From Kitasatospora arboriphila (lineage in GTDB: Bacteria; Actinomycetota; Actinomycetes; Mycobacteriales; Mycobacteriaceae), in the NCBI RefSeq assembly GCF_000717275.1, contig NZ_JNYV01000015.1, positions 62,001 through 126,000 of the forward strand: DNA of 64,000 nt, read 5' to 3'. Numbering within the stretch: position 1 is the first letter of the stretch; each line of letters starts with the position of its first letter. The notes beneath the pieces are model-generated. The model saw only the letters and a list, made by a program, of their open reading frames with translations. It had not been told where the DNA came from and ran no database searches. Of the stretch, positions 42,582 to 51,282 are shown piece after piece. Both the position numbers and the translations under genes were made by a program.

Positions 42582-44179
42582 CGGGGTTCTCCTGCCATCG
42601 CGGGGGCGTTGTCGTCGAAGAAGTCTTCGGCGGCTTGGGACATCTGCATCGCGCCCGAGACGTTGCTCATCGCGTCGGCCATCGTCGGTCCGCCACCGCC
42701 AGATCCCGACCCGCCGCTACTGCCACCGGAACCGCTGGCCCCGCCGGTGGGTGTGCTCGCACCGGCCTCCGCGCCGGTAGGTGTTGCACCCGAGGGGGAT
42801 CCGCCCGGTCGGCCACCCGAGCCTTGCTGGTCACCACTGCCAGAACCAGAGCTGTTGCGCCCGCCCCCGCCGGTGTTTCCCCCGCCACCACCGCCGCCGC
42901 CACGGTTTCCACCGCCGCCGCCTCCGCCGCCTGAGGGGACTCCCCCGGCGCCGGCTTGACCGCCCGTGGGCGGCCCGCCTGGCGTTGCGCCCGCCCCGGC
43001 TCCTGCTCCCGCGCCGCCCCCGGCGCCGGCTGCGGCGATCGAGCCGCCCGCGGCGACCACGCCCATCGTCATCATCGCGGCCTGCAGTCCGGAGCCGCCG
43101 GACATGGCCATGCCGCCGGACACCAACTTGGTGAGCATCGGAAGCACCGCCGCCGCCAAGGTCAGCAGCAGCACGCCGTACAGGATTTGGGCGCCGTCAT
43201 CAGACTTGGTTCCGGCGAGCATGAACGCGACCGAATAGGTCAACGCGGCCACCGGTTTCCACAGCAGCAGGGCGATGGTCCACGAGATGGTCTTGCTGAA
43301 AGCGTTTTTGCCCATCTTGGTTCCGGACGCGGCACCGATGATCGGGATGATGGCGACGACCACGATCAACATGGACTGGCGGGCCACCAGCAAGATCGCT
43401 TGCAGTAGAGCACCCAAAATTCCTACGACGGCGATGACGAAGACCAGGCCGACGCCGAGGTAACCCATCATGTTCGCGACATCGAACATGTTCTTGGCGG
43501 CCTCGACCGGGGTCCCATCGGTTACGGACAGCTCGAGAATCTTCGTCGAGATCTTGTCGACGCCGGCGGTCAGCCCGATCATGATGCCGCCGAACATCCA
43601 CGCCCCGAACACGGCGCGCTGCAACGAGAAGAACAGTTCTTCGCCCTCGGCGTACACCGCCTGACGTTTCGCCAGCTGCAGTCGGATCCCGCCGGCGACA
43701 ATCGATGCTGCGAGACCCAACAGCTGGATCTGCACCGTCCACTGCTGAATCTTCTGCACCGGGTCCCACTGATTGGCCGCCGGTGTCGGTAACTGGATAA
43801 ACCAGGTCAGCGATTGCTGGATCATCTTCGAGAAGCCATTGACCAACGACTCAGTCATCGACTTAAAACCGTCGTTGGCAGCGTCTTTGACCGCTCCAGC
43901 TGGGTCAGATACTGCCCCGGCAGCATCAACGGCTTTGTCGCAGACTTTGTCGTCGACGCCGGGAATCAGGACGCTGGCGGCCTGGCCAACGATGTCGCAG
44001 GTGTCGACGGCGTGCGCGACGCCGGGCGACGTCACAGGTGTGGGGATGGAGGGCACTACGACCGCCAAGGCCAAAGCTACGAGAACGGCAATGGTGAGGC
44101 GTCGTAGCCAGGAGGAAGGCGACAAGTGCTGAGCTGCGGGACGATGACGCTGTGGGTCCGCGCCTACCATTCGGTCCAC
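42578..44179 (-). CDS. VirB6/TrbL-like polytopic channel protein
   Basis: 533 aa (GTG 44179 or ATG 44170). A signal-like first helix (TIAVLVALALAVVVPSIPTP) is followed by an exported segment with two Cys (TCDIVGQAA, DKVCDKAV) and at least six membrane helices between about 140 and 360. An extreme Gly/Ala/Ser tail comes last (about 380-500), and it contains GGGGGGGG runs. This is the TrbL/VirB6 architecture of actinobacterial conjugation systems. It should form the inner-membrane conduit. It starts inside the end of the preceding frameshifted gene. Confidence 0.87.
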   Translation of the reverse strand: MDRMVGADPQRHRPAAQHLSPSSWLRRLTIAVLVALALAVVVPSIPTPVTSPGVAHAVDTCDIVGQAASVLIPGVDDKVCDKAVDAAGAVSDPAGAVKDAANDGFKSMTESLVNGFSKMIQQSLTWFIQLPTPAANQWDPVQKIQQWTVQIQLLGLAASIVAGGIRLQLAKRQAVYAEGEELFFSLQRAVFGAWMFGGIMIGLTAGVDKISTKILELSVTDGTPVEAAKNMFDVANMMGYLGVGLVFVIAVVGILGALLQAILLVARQSMLIVVVAIIPIIGAASGTKMGKNAFSKTISWTIALLLWKPVAALTYSVAFMLAGTKSDDGAQILYGVLLLTLAAAVLPMLTKLVSGGMAMSGGSGLQAAMMTMGVVAAGGSIAAAGAGGGAGAGAGAGATPGGPPTGGQAGAGGVPSGGGGGGGGNRGGGGGGGGNTGGGGRNSSGSGSGDQQGSGGRPGGSPSGATPTGAEAGASTPTGGASGSGGSSGGSGSGGGGPTMADAMSNVSGAMQMSQAAEDFFDDNAPAMAGEPR

Positions 44180-44929
44180 CCCGCGACGGACTCGATTCGG
44201 GTATTGCGGGTCGCGTCACTGAAACCGTCGTCCGGGATGCGCCACTTCCACCGGCCGGCATCCCACACCATCGTCATGGTGGTCACGCTGTAAAACTGAC
44301 CGTCGCACAAAAGAATCGGCTGGATACTGGCGAGTTGGCAGCTGCAGGTCTGTGAGCATCGCGATCGCCGACGGCGGGCCAATTATCTGCTCCGCGATGA
44401 CCTTCTCCCGCACCTGCGGCGGGCCGTAGAACACACGACCCAAAACCTGGCTGGCAGCGATCGCCGATCCTTGCGGCGTTCGCGAAATTCCCTGCGCGAG
44501 ACCGTCAGCCCCGATGGCGGTTGGCCCATCTGAGGTAGTGAAGACGGCGACACCGCGGCCGTAGATCTGCTGCCACTGGATCCCGGACGCCGCGTCGCTG
44601 AGACCCCGGGTCGCTTTCGGGCTCACTTGAGGGAGCGCCAATCCTGCCGGGTCGCGCGGCACCCGGATCTGTTGACCGAACCGATCAGTGGTGTCGGCGA
44701 AATATCCCTGTTCCCCATTGCTTGCCGGCGGTGTACTCACCGCAGGTGGTGGCGGTGTCGGAGCGGGTTCGTCGTCGCTGCGCAGGCCCCACCAGCTCAC
44801 GGCGGCGATGACGAGGGACACCACGACCATCACAGCGACGACGACCCACGGCCGGCGGTACCAGCGGCGTGGCGTGTTCGGGTCCTCGTCGTACAACGGC
44901 GCGGTGGCCAGGGGTGGTGTTCCCATCAC
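44164..44929 (-). pseudogene. Membrane-anchored transfer protein with a C-terminal frameshift
   Basis: A GTG start at 44929 (GAGGAG upstream) leads to one helix (WVVVAVMVVVSLVIAAVSWW) and an exported domain IGADGLAQGISRTPQGSAIA..., then the frame ends in basic noise at 44216. The neighbouring frame carries LASIQPILLCDGQFYSVTTM then TMVWDAGRWKWRIPDDGF, an obviously genuine beta-sheet ending, to TAG 44164, overlapping the VirB6 start. The change lies near 44335-44385. The span (766 nt) is one base more than a multiple of 3. The intact product (about 254 aa) resembles exported lipoprotein or VirB8-like components of this system. Confidence 0.7.
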
Positions 44930-44964
44930 GGGGTTCTCCTCAGCGGGTAGTTACAGGGCCACGA

Positions 44965-45570
44965 TCAGACGGGCAGCGGAATCATCTGCGGTGGAACGGA
45001 ATCGAGTACTGCTACCGGGTTGGCGGGTTCTGTCTGTGGATCGGGAATCAGTCGCCGCCAATCACCGGGCGGGGTCCAGACGACCGTGGTGGTTGTCGAG
45101 GTGAGTGATTGATCGGGTTGGCGGGTGATGATCGCGATGACCGCCCGCTCGGGGGTGTACTCGGTGACCGTGTAACCCAGGACCGTCGGAGCCTGCCCGG
45201 CGGGGACTTCGCTGGTGATAGAGATCCGGGACCGCTCGATCGACCAGGCGTCACGGCCCGGCCCGGGTGAGGCCAGCGCACCGGCGACCAGTGCCCACTG
45301 GTCATCGGCGGCCACCGACATCCGGATGGTCGAGGAAATCGCGGCCAACGCAGCACCAGGCCCGTTGTGGGCGTACCCGGTCGGCGCGAGGGCTTGCGGG
45401 TTCGAGGTGGGTCCTTCGGCGGCCTGGGGAATGGCCATGCCCGCGAACTGCACCCACCGGACATCGGTGGGCGGAGCGGTAGGGGCGACCTGCACCTGCG
45501 AACCACTGCTGCTGGTGGCGGGTGTGTCCTCGGAGGAGCCGCAGCCGATGAGCCCTGCCACCAGGGCCAC
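44965..45570 (-). CDS. Lipoprotein-like transfer protein, start uncertain
   Basis: The frame contains AGLAILVALVAGLIGC, a lipoprotein signal with lipobox LIGC, followed by a Ser/Thr linker and a domain with WVQFAGMAIPQAAEGPTSNP, AALAAISSTIRMSVAADDQW, ITSEVPAGQAPTVLGYTVTE and TTTVVWTPPGDWRRLIPDPQ. It ends in PPQMIPLPV. The only acceptable start near the signal is GTG 45570, which would give a signal too short for export. The upstream gene is itself frameshifted, so the 5' end here may be damaged too. The product is similar in kind to the neighbouring exported T4SS components. Confidence 0.6.
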   Translation of the reverse strand: MALVAGLIGCGSSEDTPATSSSGSQVQVAPTAPPTDVRWVQFAGMAIPQAAEGPTSNPQALAPTGYAHNGPGAALAAISSTIRMSVAADDQWALVAGALASPGPGRDAWSIERSRISITSEVPAGQAPTVLGYTVTEYTPERAVIAIITRQPDQSLTSTTTTVVWTPPGDWRRLIPDPQTEPANPVAVLDSVPPQMIPLPV

Positions 45571-45578
45571 GAGGATGG

Positions 45579-45921
45579 CTAGGCCAGCAACGCGGTGGCG
45601 ATACCGACCGAGCTGGACATGATGATCAGAGCCACGAGTTGGGTGGCGATGCCCGTCACTCCGTCGGTGTTCCCGGTTTTGCGGGCTTCGTAGAGCATCC
45701 CGCCGAGCCACATGATCCGCATGATGGCGATCACGGAATCCGAAACGAGCGCCGGCGACGACCAGGGCCACAATCGCGGCGAGGGTGGCGCCCCAACCGA
45801 TCCAGGACACGATGGTCAAGAACTTGTCCGATCCCGGAGGTGGTGCGGGGCTGGGGTTGGTCGGACCTTCGCTCAGGTACAGGGCGATCTGGGTGTTGGT
45901 CTGTGCGAGCAGGTCTTTCAT
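45579..45921 (-). pseudogene. VirB2/TrbC-like small membrane protein, frameshifted
   Basis: ATG 45921 follows GGAGAACGCC. Frame one gives MKDLLAQTNTQIALYLSEGP, a Pro linker, and a helix (FLTIVSWIGWGATLAAIVAL VVAGA). Near 45745-45755 coding passes to the next frame with VSDSVIAIMRIMWLGG and QLVALIIMSSSVGIATALLA, ending in TAG 45579. The intact product would be about 113 aa with two helices, the layout of pilin-like VirB2/TrbC subunits in actinobacterial systems. The 343-nt length is one base over a multiple of 3. Without it transfer should fail. Confidence 0.7.
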
Positions 45922-45964
45922 GGCGTTCTCCTCTATTCGGTGGATGGTTGTGCGGGACGAGTGG

Positions 45965-46567
45965 TCAGGGTTTGTGGTCGTTGAGTAGGTCGGTGCAGAT
46001 TTGTTGTCCGACGGCGGCGATCTGTTTGGGGACGACGTCGGGGAACTGCGCCTTTTTCGGTGGTGGCAGATCACCGGGGCGTGGCGGTGTCCAGACCGGG
46101 AGGCGGTGGGGTTCGGGTGCGCACATCAGCGGCTCGCACCAGTCGACGTTGTAGCGGTGCGGGACCAGCTCGGAGACGGTGCTGGCGTACCGGGTGATCT
46201 CTTTGGGGCAGTTGCCGGGGCGAGCAGCGACGACCACAAGCCCGCACACCTGGACCCCGTCAGGGATGTCGCCGCGCTCAGCCGCACGCAGCACGTTGGC
46301 GGCTGCGCGGATCCCGGCGATGGTCGCGCGGGCGGTCACGATGACCAGTTGGGTGGTGGCGCGGTGGGCGGGCCAGGACGTCCCGGTGTCGGCGGCCGGT
46401 GCCCACATCTGCGCCAACGTGGTCGTGCTGGCGAAGCCATGTGCGCCCATGACCGCGAACAACGGCGGGTAGGGACCAGTGACCGGTAAAGGATCGCGGC
46501 GCCACGTCACAGTGCCCGGCGTGGTGGTGGGTTGTTCGGCCGGGTAGTGGTCGTAGGCGGCGCTCAT
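45965..46567 (-). CDS. DUF6668-like protein
   Basis: 200 aa, ATG 46567 overlapping the stop of the ParA-like gene (ATGA). The pattern LFAVMGAHGFASTTTLAQMW ... WPAHRATTQLVIVTARATIA ... VCGLVVVAARPGNCPKEITR resembles a degenerate MinD/ParA-like fold with a GAHGxxxTTTLA loop, known from actinobacterial plasmid proteins (DUF6668). The lysine of a true Walker A is missing. It forms a pair with the preceding ParA-like gene. Confidence 0.65.
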   Translation of the reverse strand: MSAAYDHYPAEQPTTTPGTVTWRRDPLPVTGPYPPLFAVMGAHGFASTTTLAQMWAPAADTGTSWPAHRATTQLVIVTARATIAGIRAAANVLRAAERGDIPDGVQVCGLVVVAARPGNCPKEITRYASTVSELVPHRYNVDWCEPLMCAPEPHRLPVWTPPRPGDLPPPKKAQFPDVVPKQIAAVGQQICTDLLNDHKP

Positions 46568-47298
46568 GAGCTGGCCTCGGTGATGCTGTCGTGTTCGGTC
46601 GCGGTGGTGCGGAGGCCGGCCAGCTGGTCGACGACCGTGGTGGTCGAGGAGGCAAGTCGGGTGGGGTCGATCGGTCCGCCGGTGCCCAGGTGGGGGTCGT
46701 AGTCCCACAACAGAACTCGTTCCATGCGGGCGGTGAGGGACTGCACGAGCCGTCCTCCGACGAGGTGGCTGGCCCACGGGTCCAGGCAGGCCACCACTGC
46801 GGTGGCGCGGGCGAGTACGCCGGCGGCGGCGAGCATCTGCAGGCCTGACCGGGACCGGTTGGCCGTGTCGGGTCTGGCCGCGATCACCAGCACCACAGCG
46901 GCATCGGAGGTGAGCCACGCCGAGCCTTTGTCCACCACGCCGGCATCGACGATGACCGACCCGTCGGTCGAGATGGCCTGGGTCGGAATCTCATCGAGGC
47001 CTTCGCTTGAGCGCAGCAGTGCACCACCAGCGCTGTATTCGCTGGCGGCATCGGGTGAGGCGATGCGGGTGGCGACATCGCCGGGTGTGGCTGCGGCATC
47101 GAGCCAGAGGGCGTGCTGTCCAGCTCGGGCACGGGCGTCGGCCACCAACACCGACAGGACACTGACCCCTGCTCCCCCGGCGGCACCGATCACGGCCACT
47201 GTGGGTACCGATCGAGGCCGCTGCGGAAGTGGCACCACCGCGGCGGGGGCGGGTTCGTTGTCGTCGAGCCACCCCCACGGGCTGTTGGTCGCTGTCAT
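46564..47298 (-). CDS. MinD/ParA-like P-loop protein with degenerate Walker A
   Basis: 244 aa, ATG 47298 after GGGAGATTC. VPTVAVIGAAGGAGVSVLSV has the position and hydrophobic context of a ParA/MinD nucleotide loop, but no lysine follows the glycines (GGAGVS against the usual KGGxGK[T/S]). Other family-like pieces are DGSVIVDAGVVDKGSAWLTS and AVVLVIAARPDT. It may be a nucleotide-free or scaffold homologue organising the T4SS at the pole, together with the DUF6668-like gene it overlaps. Confidence 0.65.
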   Translation of the reverse strand: MTATNSPWGWLDDNEPAPAAVVPLPQRPRSVPTVAVIGAAGGAGVSVLSVLVADARARAGQHALWLDAAATPGDVATRIASPDAASEYSAGGALLRSSEGLDEIPTQAISTDGSVIVDAGVVDKGSAWLTSDAAVVLVIAARPDTANRSRSGLQMLAAAGVLARATAVVACLDPWASHLVGGRLVQSLTARMERVLLWDYDPHLGTGGPIDPTRLASSTTTVVDQLAGLRTTATEHDSITEASS

Positions 47299-47352
47299 GA
47301 ATCTCCCTTTCGGGTTGGTGTTGTCTGTGTGGCCGACGCCCGGGCTGAGCTG

Positions 47353-48588
47353 TTAGGCGGGCTGGGTCTGCGGGTAGGCGATGTGCAGGCCGTCGACGAT
47401 CTGGGTCAGACCGTCACCGATCTGCTTGGTCGCCCCGGCGATCGCGTCCTTGGCCGGTTGCTCGAGCGGGCCCAGTGCCTGCAGCGGCGCTTCGGCCTGC
47501 TGCGCAGTCCATCCACCGCTGATCGGTGGAATTCCGGCGATGTTGGTCGAGAAGGACACATCCCCCTCGGTGTCGACGGTGTAGTCGACCGCCGGCAGTC
47601 CGGCGTCGGCGGCGGCGGGTGCATCGAGAACCAGCTGGTACTGATCACGGTCGGGGTTGGGCAGCGGTGCGGGCGGCGGTGGCGGTGCCGGCGCCCAGGG
47701 GGCGGCCGGGTTCGCGTTCGGGTCACCCGCGCCGAGCGCCCATCCCAACAGGCCACCGGCCAGAGCGCCTGCTGCGCCACCGGCTGCTGCGCCGGCAGCA
47801 AAACCCAGTGCTGCGCCGCCACCTGCGCCGATGCCGATACCGGGCAGGATGTTCAGCGGTTGGGGTGGCACGAACGAACCGACGATGCCGCCACCGACAC
47901 CGCCCACGATGCCGAAGAAGATCGCGGTCGGAATGCCTGCCGCCAACGCTCCGGCAAGCCCACCAACGCCCGCACCGGCGGCCGCCGCTGCAGCCCGGCG
48001 GGCAGCTTCATCGCGGGGGAAGCCGATCGACTCGAAGTACTGTGCGGCTTTGGCCTCGAAGTAGGCCATGTACTCGTTGGTGGTGATCGCAACCTCGGGC
48101 GACACCCAGTCCGGGCGGTCCACGACGTAGTTGCCCGCGCGGATCTCAGCGGCCGGGTCCTTGACCAGGATCGGCGCGATGGGAGCCGCCGGTGCGGGCG
48201 CAGGAGCCGGAGCAGCTGGGGCCGATTGAGGCAGCGGGGTGTACGGGGTCGACGGCGGACCGGACGGCTCGCTGTAGATGACCGGTTCGGTTTCCCACTG
48301 CGGCGACGGCAGAATGCCGGGGCCGTAGTCGGGCACGGGCTCTGGTTCAGGAGCCGGTGCGGGGGCCGGTTCGGCGATCACGCCACCCTGTTCGGGTGCG
48401 GGTTCGGTGGTGACACCGCCCTGCTCGGGGTCGGCGAACGCTGGGCCGGCGAGAGCACCCGCGCCGCCCATCGCGACCGCGGCCACCACCACAGCGGCCA
48501 TCGCCCGCGCACGCACCGGCATATGCGCGGCGCGTGGAAGTGGGGCCTTGCCCGGCGTCTCGGGTAGAGCGTGACGTGGAGTTTGCAT
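47353..48588 (-). CDS. Exported Ala/Gly/Pro-rich protein
   Basis: 411 aa. A signal peptide AMAAVVVAAVAMGGAGALAG..AFA (cut around residue 53) is followed by a Pro/Glu-rich linker, a helical part containing NEYMAYFEAKAAQYFESIGF and two long Gly/Ala hydrophobic stretches (about 200-290) able to insert in membranes. The C-terminal domain contains DQYQLVLDAPAAADAGLPAV. This is a layout seen in Nocardia/Mycobacterium proteins labelled insoluble-domain proteins. It probably sits in the envelope as part of the transfer apparatus. No enzymatic motif. Confidence 0.6.
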   Translation of the reverse strand: MQTPRHALPETPGKAPLPRAAHMPVRARAMAAVVVAAVAMGGAGALAGPAFADPEQGGVTTEPAPEQGGVIAEPAPAPAPEPEPVPDYGPGILPSPQWETEPVIYSEPSGPPSTPYTPLPQSAPAAPAPAPAPAAPIAPILVKDPAAEIRAGNYVVDRPDWVSPEVAITTNEYMAYFEAKAAQYFESIGFPRDEAARRAAAAAAGAGVGGLAGALAAGIPTAIFFGIVGGVGGGIVGSFVPPQPLNILPGIGIGAGGGAALGFAAGAAAGGAAGALAGGLLGWALGAGDPNANPAAPWAPAPPPPPAPLPNPDRDQYQLVLDAPAAADAGLPAVDYTVDTEGDVSFSTNIAGIPPISGGWTAQQAEAPLQALGPLEQPAKDAIAGATKQIGDGLTQIVDGLHIAYPQTQPA

Positions 48589-48643
48589 GAGCGGTAATGC
48601 CTTTCGTTGGTTGTCGAACGGGGGTTTAAAGGGGTGCGGTTGG

Positions 48644-49618
48644 TTACTGGTTGGTGTCTTTGGTGATGGCGGTGATGAGGGTGCGGCCGTCGACTTCGGC
48701 GGTCTGAACGAGCTGGCGAATGAGCAGGGGTTCTCCTCCGCCAGGGGGGATTTCGCTCAGTTCGAGGGAGAACAGGCCAGCGCCGCGGTCGGTGCTGCGG
48801 GTGCAGTACGTCGTGCCCGGTGCCAGTTGGGTGTCGATGAACGCTTGCATCGAAGCTGCTGTGCCCATTCGGGCCAGCTCGGTGCCGTAGCTGCGAGCTT
48901 TGGCACCGTTGCGTTCGACGTAGTAGGCGTGTTCAAACGCTTTGATCACCGCCGGGCCGCTGGTGGTGCCGCCCGGGTCTCGTCCGGTGCTCACGCCGTT
49001 CTCGCTGCGGTTGGGGCAGTCCGCATCCTCGGCCGGTGCCACTGGCGCTGCAGGCGCGCCGACACTGACCGTGCTCTGCGGGGTGGCCTGGGGAATGTCC
49101 GTCGTCGGGGAGTTGCCGGTTCCGCCGCCACCAAAGGCCAGTAGTGCGCCGACCGCGGCCACGACAAGCACGCACGCCAGTAGCGCGGCGGCGATCAGGT
49201 AACCCCGTTTGGATCTGCGGCGGGGTGTAGGACGCGCGCCAGGCCCCACCGGCTGCACGGGCGGGGTTGCGTAGTCCATCGGGAACCGTTGTGGCTCGGA
49301 TGCTTCGGCGTCGTAGGGGGTGAAGTCATCGACGTGGCCGCCGGCCGGGGGTTGCTCTGGTGCGGCAATCCACGCCCACTGACTGGTTGCAGCGTCGGTG
49401 GCCGGTTCGGTGGGTGTCCCGGTGGTGGCGGTGGCGCGGTCGGTCGCCACCACCGGGATCTCGCGCGTGGGCTCTCCGGAGGGATCGGAGCTGCCCACGT
49501 CGGCGGCATCTGGTGCGGCAGATACCACCGACTGGTCATCACCTGTCAGGGTGTCGCTGGGGTCGGCTGGTAGCGGAACGAAGTCGTCGAACCAGTCATC
49601 GGTGTTGTCGTTCAACAA
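48644..49618 (-). CDS. Single-pass membrane protein of the transfer operon
   Basis: 324 aa. The start is the TTG at 49618 (AAGGAATC before it). An acidic disordered cytoplasmic part of about 140 aa precedes RRSKRGYLIAAALLACVLVV (helix about 137-160) and an exported domain (about 200-324) with two Cys (DCPNRS, TTYCTRSTD) and VIKAFEHAYYVERNGAKARS, SLELSEIPPGGGEPLLIRQL, resembling NTF2-like exported domains of mycobacterial membrane proteins. I am not sure of a family. It follows the cutinase gene by 50 bp. Confidence 0.65.
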   Translation of the reverse strand: MLNDNTDDWFDDFVPLPADPSDTLTGDDQSVVSAAPDAADVGSSDPSGEPTREIPVVATDRATATTGTPTEPATDAATSQWAWIAAPEQPPAGGHVDDFTPYDAEASEPQRFPMDYATPPVQPVGPGARPTPRRRSKRGYLIAAALLACVLVVAAVGALLAFGGGGTGNSPTTDIPQATPQSTVSVGAPAAPVAPAEDADCPNRSENGVSTGRDPGGTTSGPAVIKAFEHAYYVERNGAKARSYGTELARMGTAASMQAFIDTQLAPGTTYCTRSTDRGAGLFSLELSEIPPGGGEPLLIRQLVQTAEVDGRTLITAITKDTNQ

Positions 49619-49668
49619 GATTCCTTCTCCCTCCTCGGGAAGCCCCGTGGGGAATGGGTTGGGATGTG

Positions 49669-51282
49669 TTACGAACCGTTCTCAGTGAGTGCGGGCCGCG
49701 ACAACGTCGGCAGCGCCGGAGCCGATGAGGATGTCGAGGGTTCATCGGTCTGCGATTCGGACGACGACACTGCCGGGGTCGAGCTGGGCACCGACGGCAC
49801 CGGGGCACCAGAGACCGGGGAGGCGGAGTCGTAGTTCAGGAGCCCGTCGGCGTTGTACGGAGTGAATGTGTTACCGGCGAGATCGTTGGCCAGCGCTGCA
49901 AACCATTGCGCCACATACAGGGTCGAGTTCGCCCCGGTCGTGGTCGCGGCGTCGTTGGTGTACGACCCGTGCGCAGCCGTGGTCTTCCAGTAGTTGACCA
50001 TCGTCGACACGTCCAGGAGCACCTCGTTGTCCTTGACGTTGGCCTTCACCGCGTCGAAGGCCTCGTTAGCCCACCGGTTGACTGTCGTCGGAGGAACCAG
50101 GTCCACGACCGCAGCGCCGAGCTTTGCGGCCAAAATGCCCAGCGCAGCAGGCGGGTTCGCCAGGCCGACCGTGGCCAGAGCGCCGATGGTGTCGGGGGTG
50201 AACGTGGTGCGCAGCACCGTGGTCACAGCGTTGAAGCCGATGGTGCCGACCTTGACCACAGCGTTGATCGCCTCGGGGATCGTCGGCATCGGGGTCCGCG
50301 GATCAGAGGCGGTGGCCAGGCGTTGAGAAATCGTCTCGGTCGGTGAGTACGACAGGTCAGCCAGTGTTTCGCCCTGGACGTCTTCGTTGATGACCTCGAC
50401 GCCGGCCTTGATCGACGTCAACGCCAACGCTTGACCGAGCGAGGTCAGTGAGCCGACCGGGTCGGCCTGATCGAGTTCGGACTGACCACCGATGTTGACC
50501 ACCAAATGCACGATCGGTGAGTCCGCCGGTGCGGCGCACGCCAAATCGCCAGGAGCGCAACGATCCATCACCCGACCGGACAGCGCTCCGTACCCGGTGG
50601 ACTGATCTGCCGTGGGGCCGATTCCCCCGCCACTCACCTCACCCTGCTGGGGTGCGGGGATCTGAGCGAGCGATTCGCCGCTGCTACCAGGTGCAGGTTC
50701 GGGGGCGGTCTGATTCGATGCACCGGGGAACAAGGGTGCGTTCGTCGGGCGGGCCGGGTTGCCGAACAAGGCCACACCCGCGACCCGGTCAGCATCGATG
50801 GGGCCGTTGCCGGCGCCGATCTGTTTGGCCACGTTCGCCGCCGCGTGCGCGCCCTGCGAGTAGCCGGCGAACGCGAAATCAGTGTCCTCGCACTTGTCGG
50901 CGATCTGAGTGATCATCGACGACAACCGGTCCATCGCCGTGGTCACCGATGCCGCGTACGGTTCCTTGCCCCCCTCGACCGCTCCACCAAACCCGGCCGG
51001 ATACGGCACATATGCCCGGGCCACCTTCGACCCCGCTAAGGCCAGCAACGGCCGCATCACTGACCCGAGCATGCCGCCGTCAGTGTCGACCGGAGCATCT
51101 TCTGAGGACTCCCCCGTGCCCTGAACACCGAGGACATACAACGTCGGGCAGCTGCCCGGCGTGCTCGGCGCAGCCGCTGCCGGCCCGGCGGCAGCGGCCA
51201 CCGTGACCGTCGCGACGGTCAGAAACGCCGCTAGGAGAACGGCGAGGCGGGAAGCTGTTGAATGGCAGCAAGAAACGGGCAT
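49669..51282 (-). CDS. Secreted cutinase-family hydrolase at the head of the transfer operon
   Basis: 537 aa from the ATG at 51282, chosen for GGAAGG 8 nt upstream. The signal peptide is followed by SCPTLYVLGVQGTGESSEDA, the oxyanion-region signature, and FAFAGYSQGAHAAANVA with the catalytic Ser in GYSQG. This is the alpha/beta-hydrolase cutinase family, which in mycobacteria cleaves lipid esters. The C-terminal half contains TYNVAFE-like linker sequence and a Ser-rich tail. As the first gene of the operon, it may loosen the mycolate layer for channel assembly. That role is inference. Confidence 0.82.
   Translation of the reverse strand: MPVSCCHSTASRLAVLLAAFLTVATVTVAAAAGPAAAAPSTPGSCPTLYVLGVQGTGESSEDAPVDTDGGMLGSVMRPLLALAGSKVARAYVPYPAGFGGAVEGGKEPYAASVTTAMDRLSSMITQIADKCEDTDFAFAGYSQGAHAAANVAKQIGAGNGPIDADRVAGVALFGNPARPTNAPLFPGASNQTAPEPAPGSSGESLAQIPAPQQGEVSGGGIGPTADQSTGYGALSGRVMDRCAPGDLACAAPADSPIVHLVVNIGGQSELDQADPVGSLTSLGQALALTSIKAGVEVINEDVQGETLADLSYSPTETISQRLATASDPRTPMPTIPEAINAVVKVGTIGFNAVTTVLRTTFTPDTIGALATVGLANPPAALGILAAKLGAAVVDLVPPTTVNRWANEAFDAVKANVKDNEVLLDVSTMVNYWKTTAAHGSYTNDAATTTGANSTLYVAQWFAALANDLAGNTFTPYNADGLLNYDSASPVSGAPVPSVPSSTPAVSSSESQTDEPSTSSSAPALPTLSRPALTENGS

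Noticed and set aside
42327..42959. Pro-rich plus-strand frame over the VirB6 tail
   Set aside because: The proline runs are the antisense of the Gly-rich VirB6 tail. Not a gene.
42840..43020. Repeated CCGCCGCC-type tract as a microsatellite of interest
   Set aside because: It encodes the poly-Gly tail of the VirB6-like protein, where such codon repeats are expected.
47113..48567. Plus-strand frame of 484 aa over the exported Ala/Gly-rich gene
   Set aside because: Antisense shadow. Rich in Arg, Cys and Gly without any domain, while the opposite frame has a signal peptide and ribosome site context.
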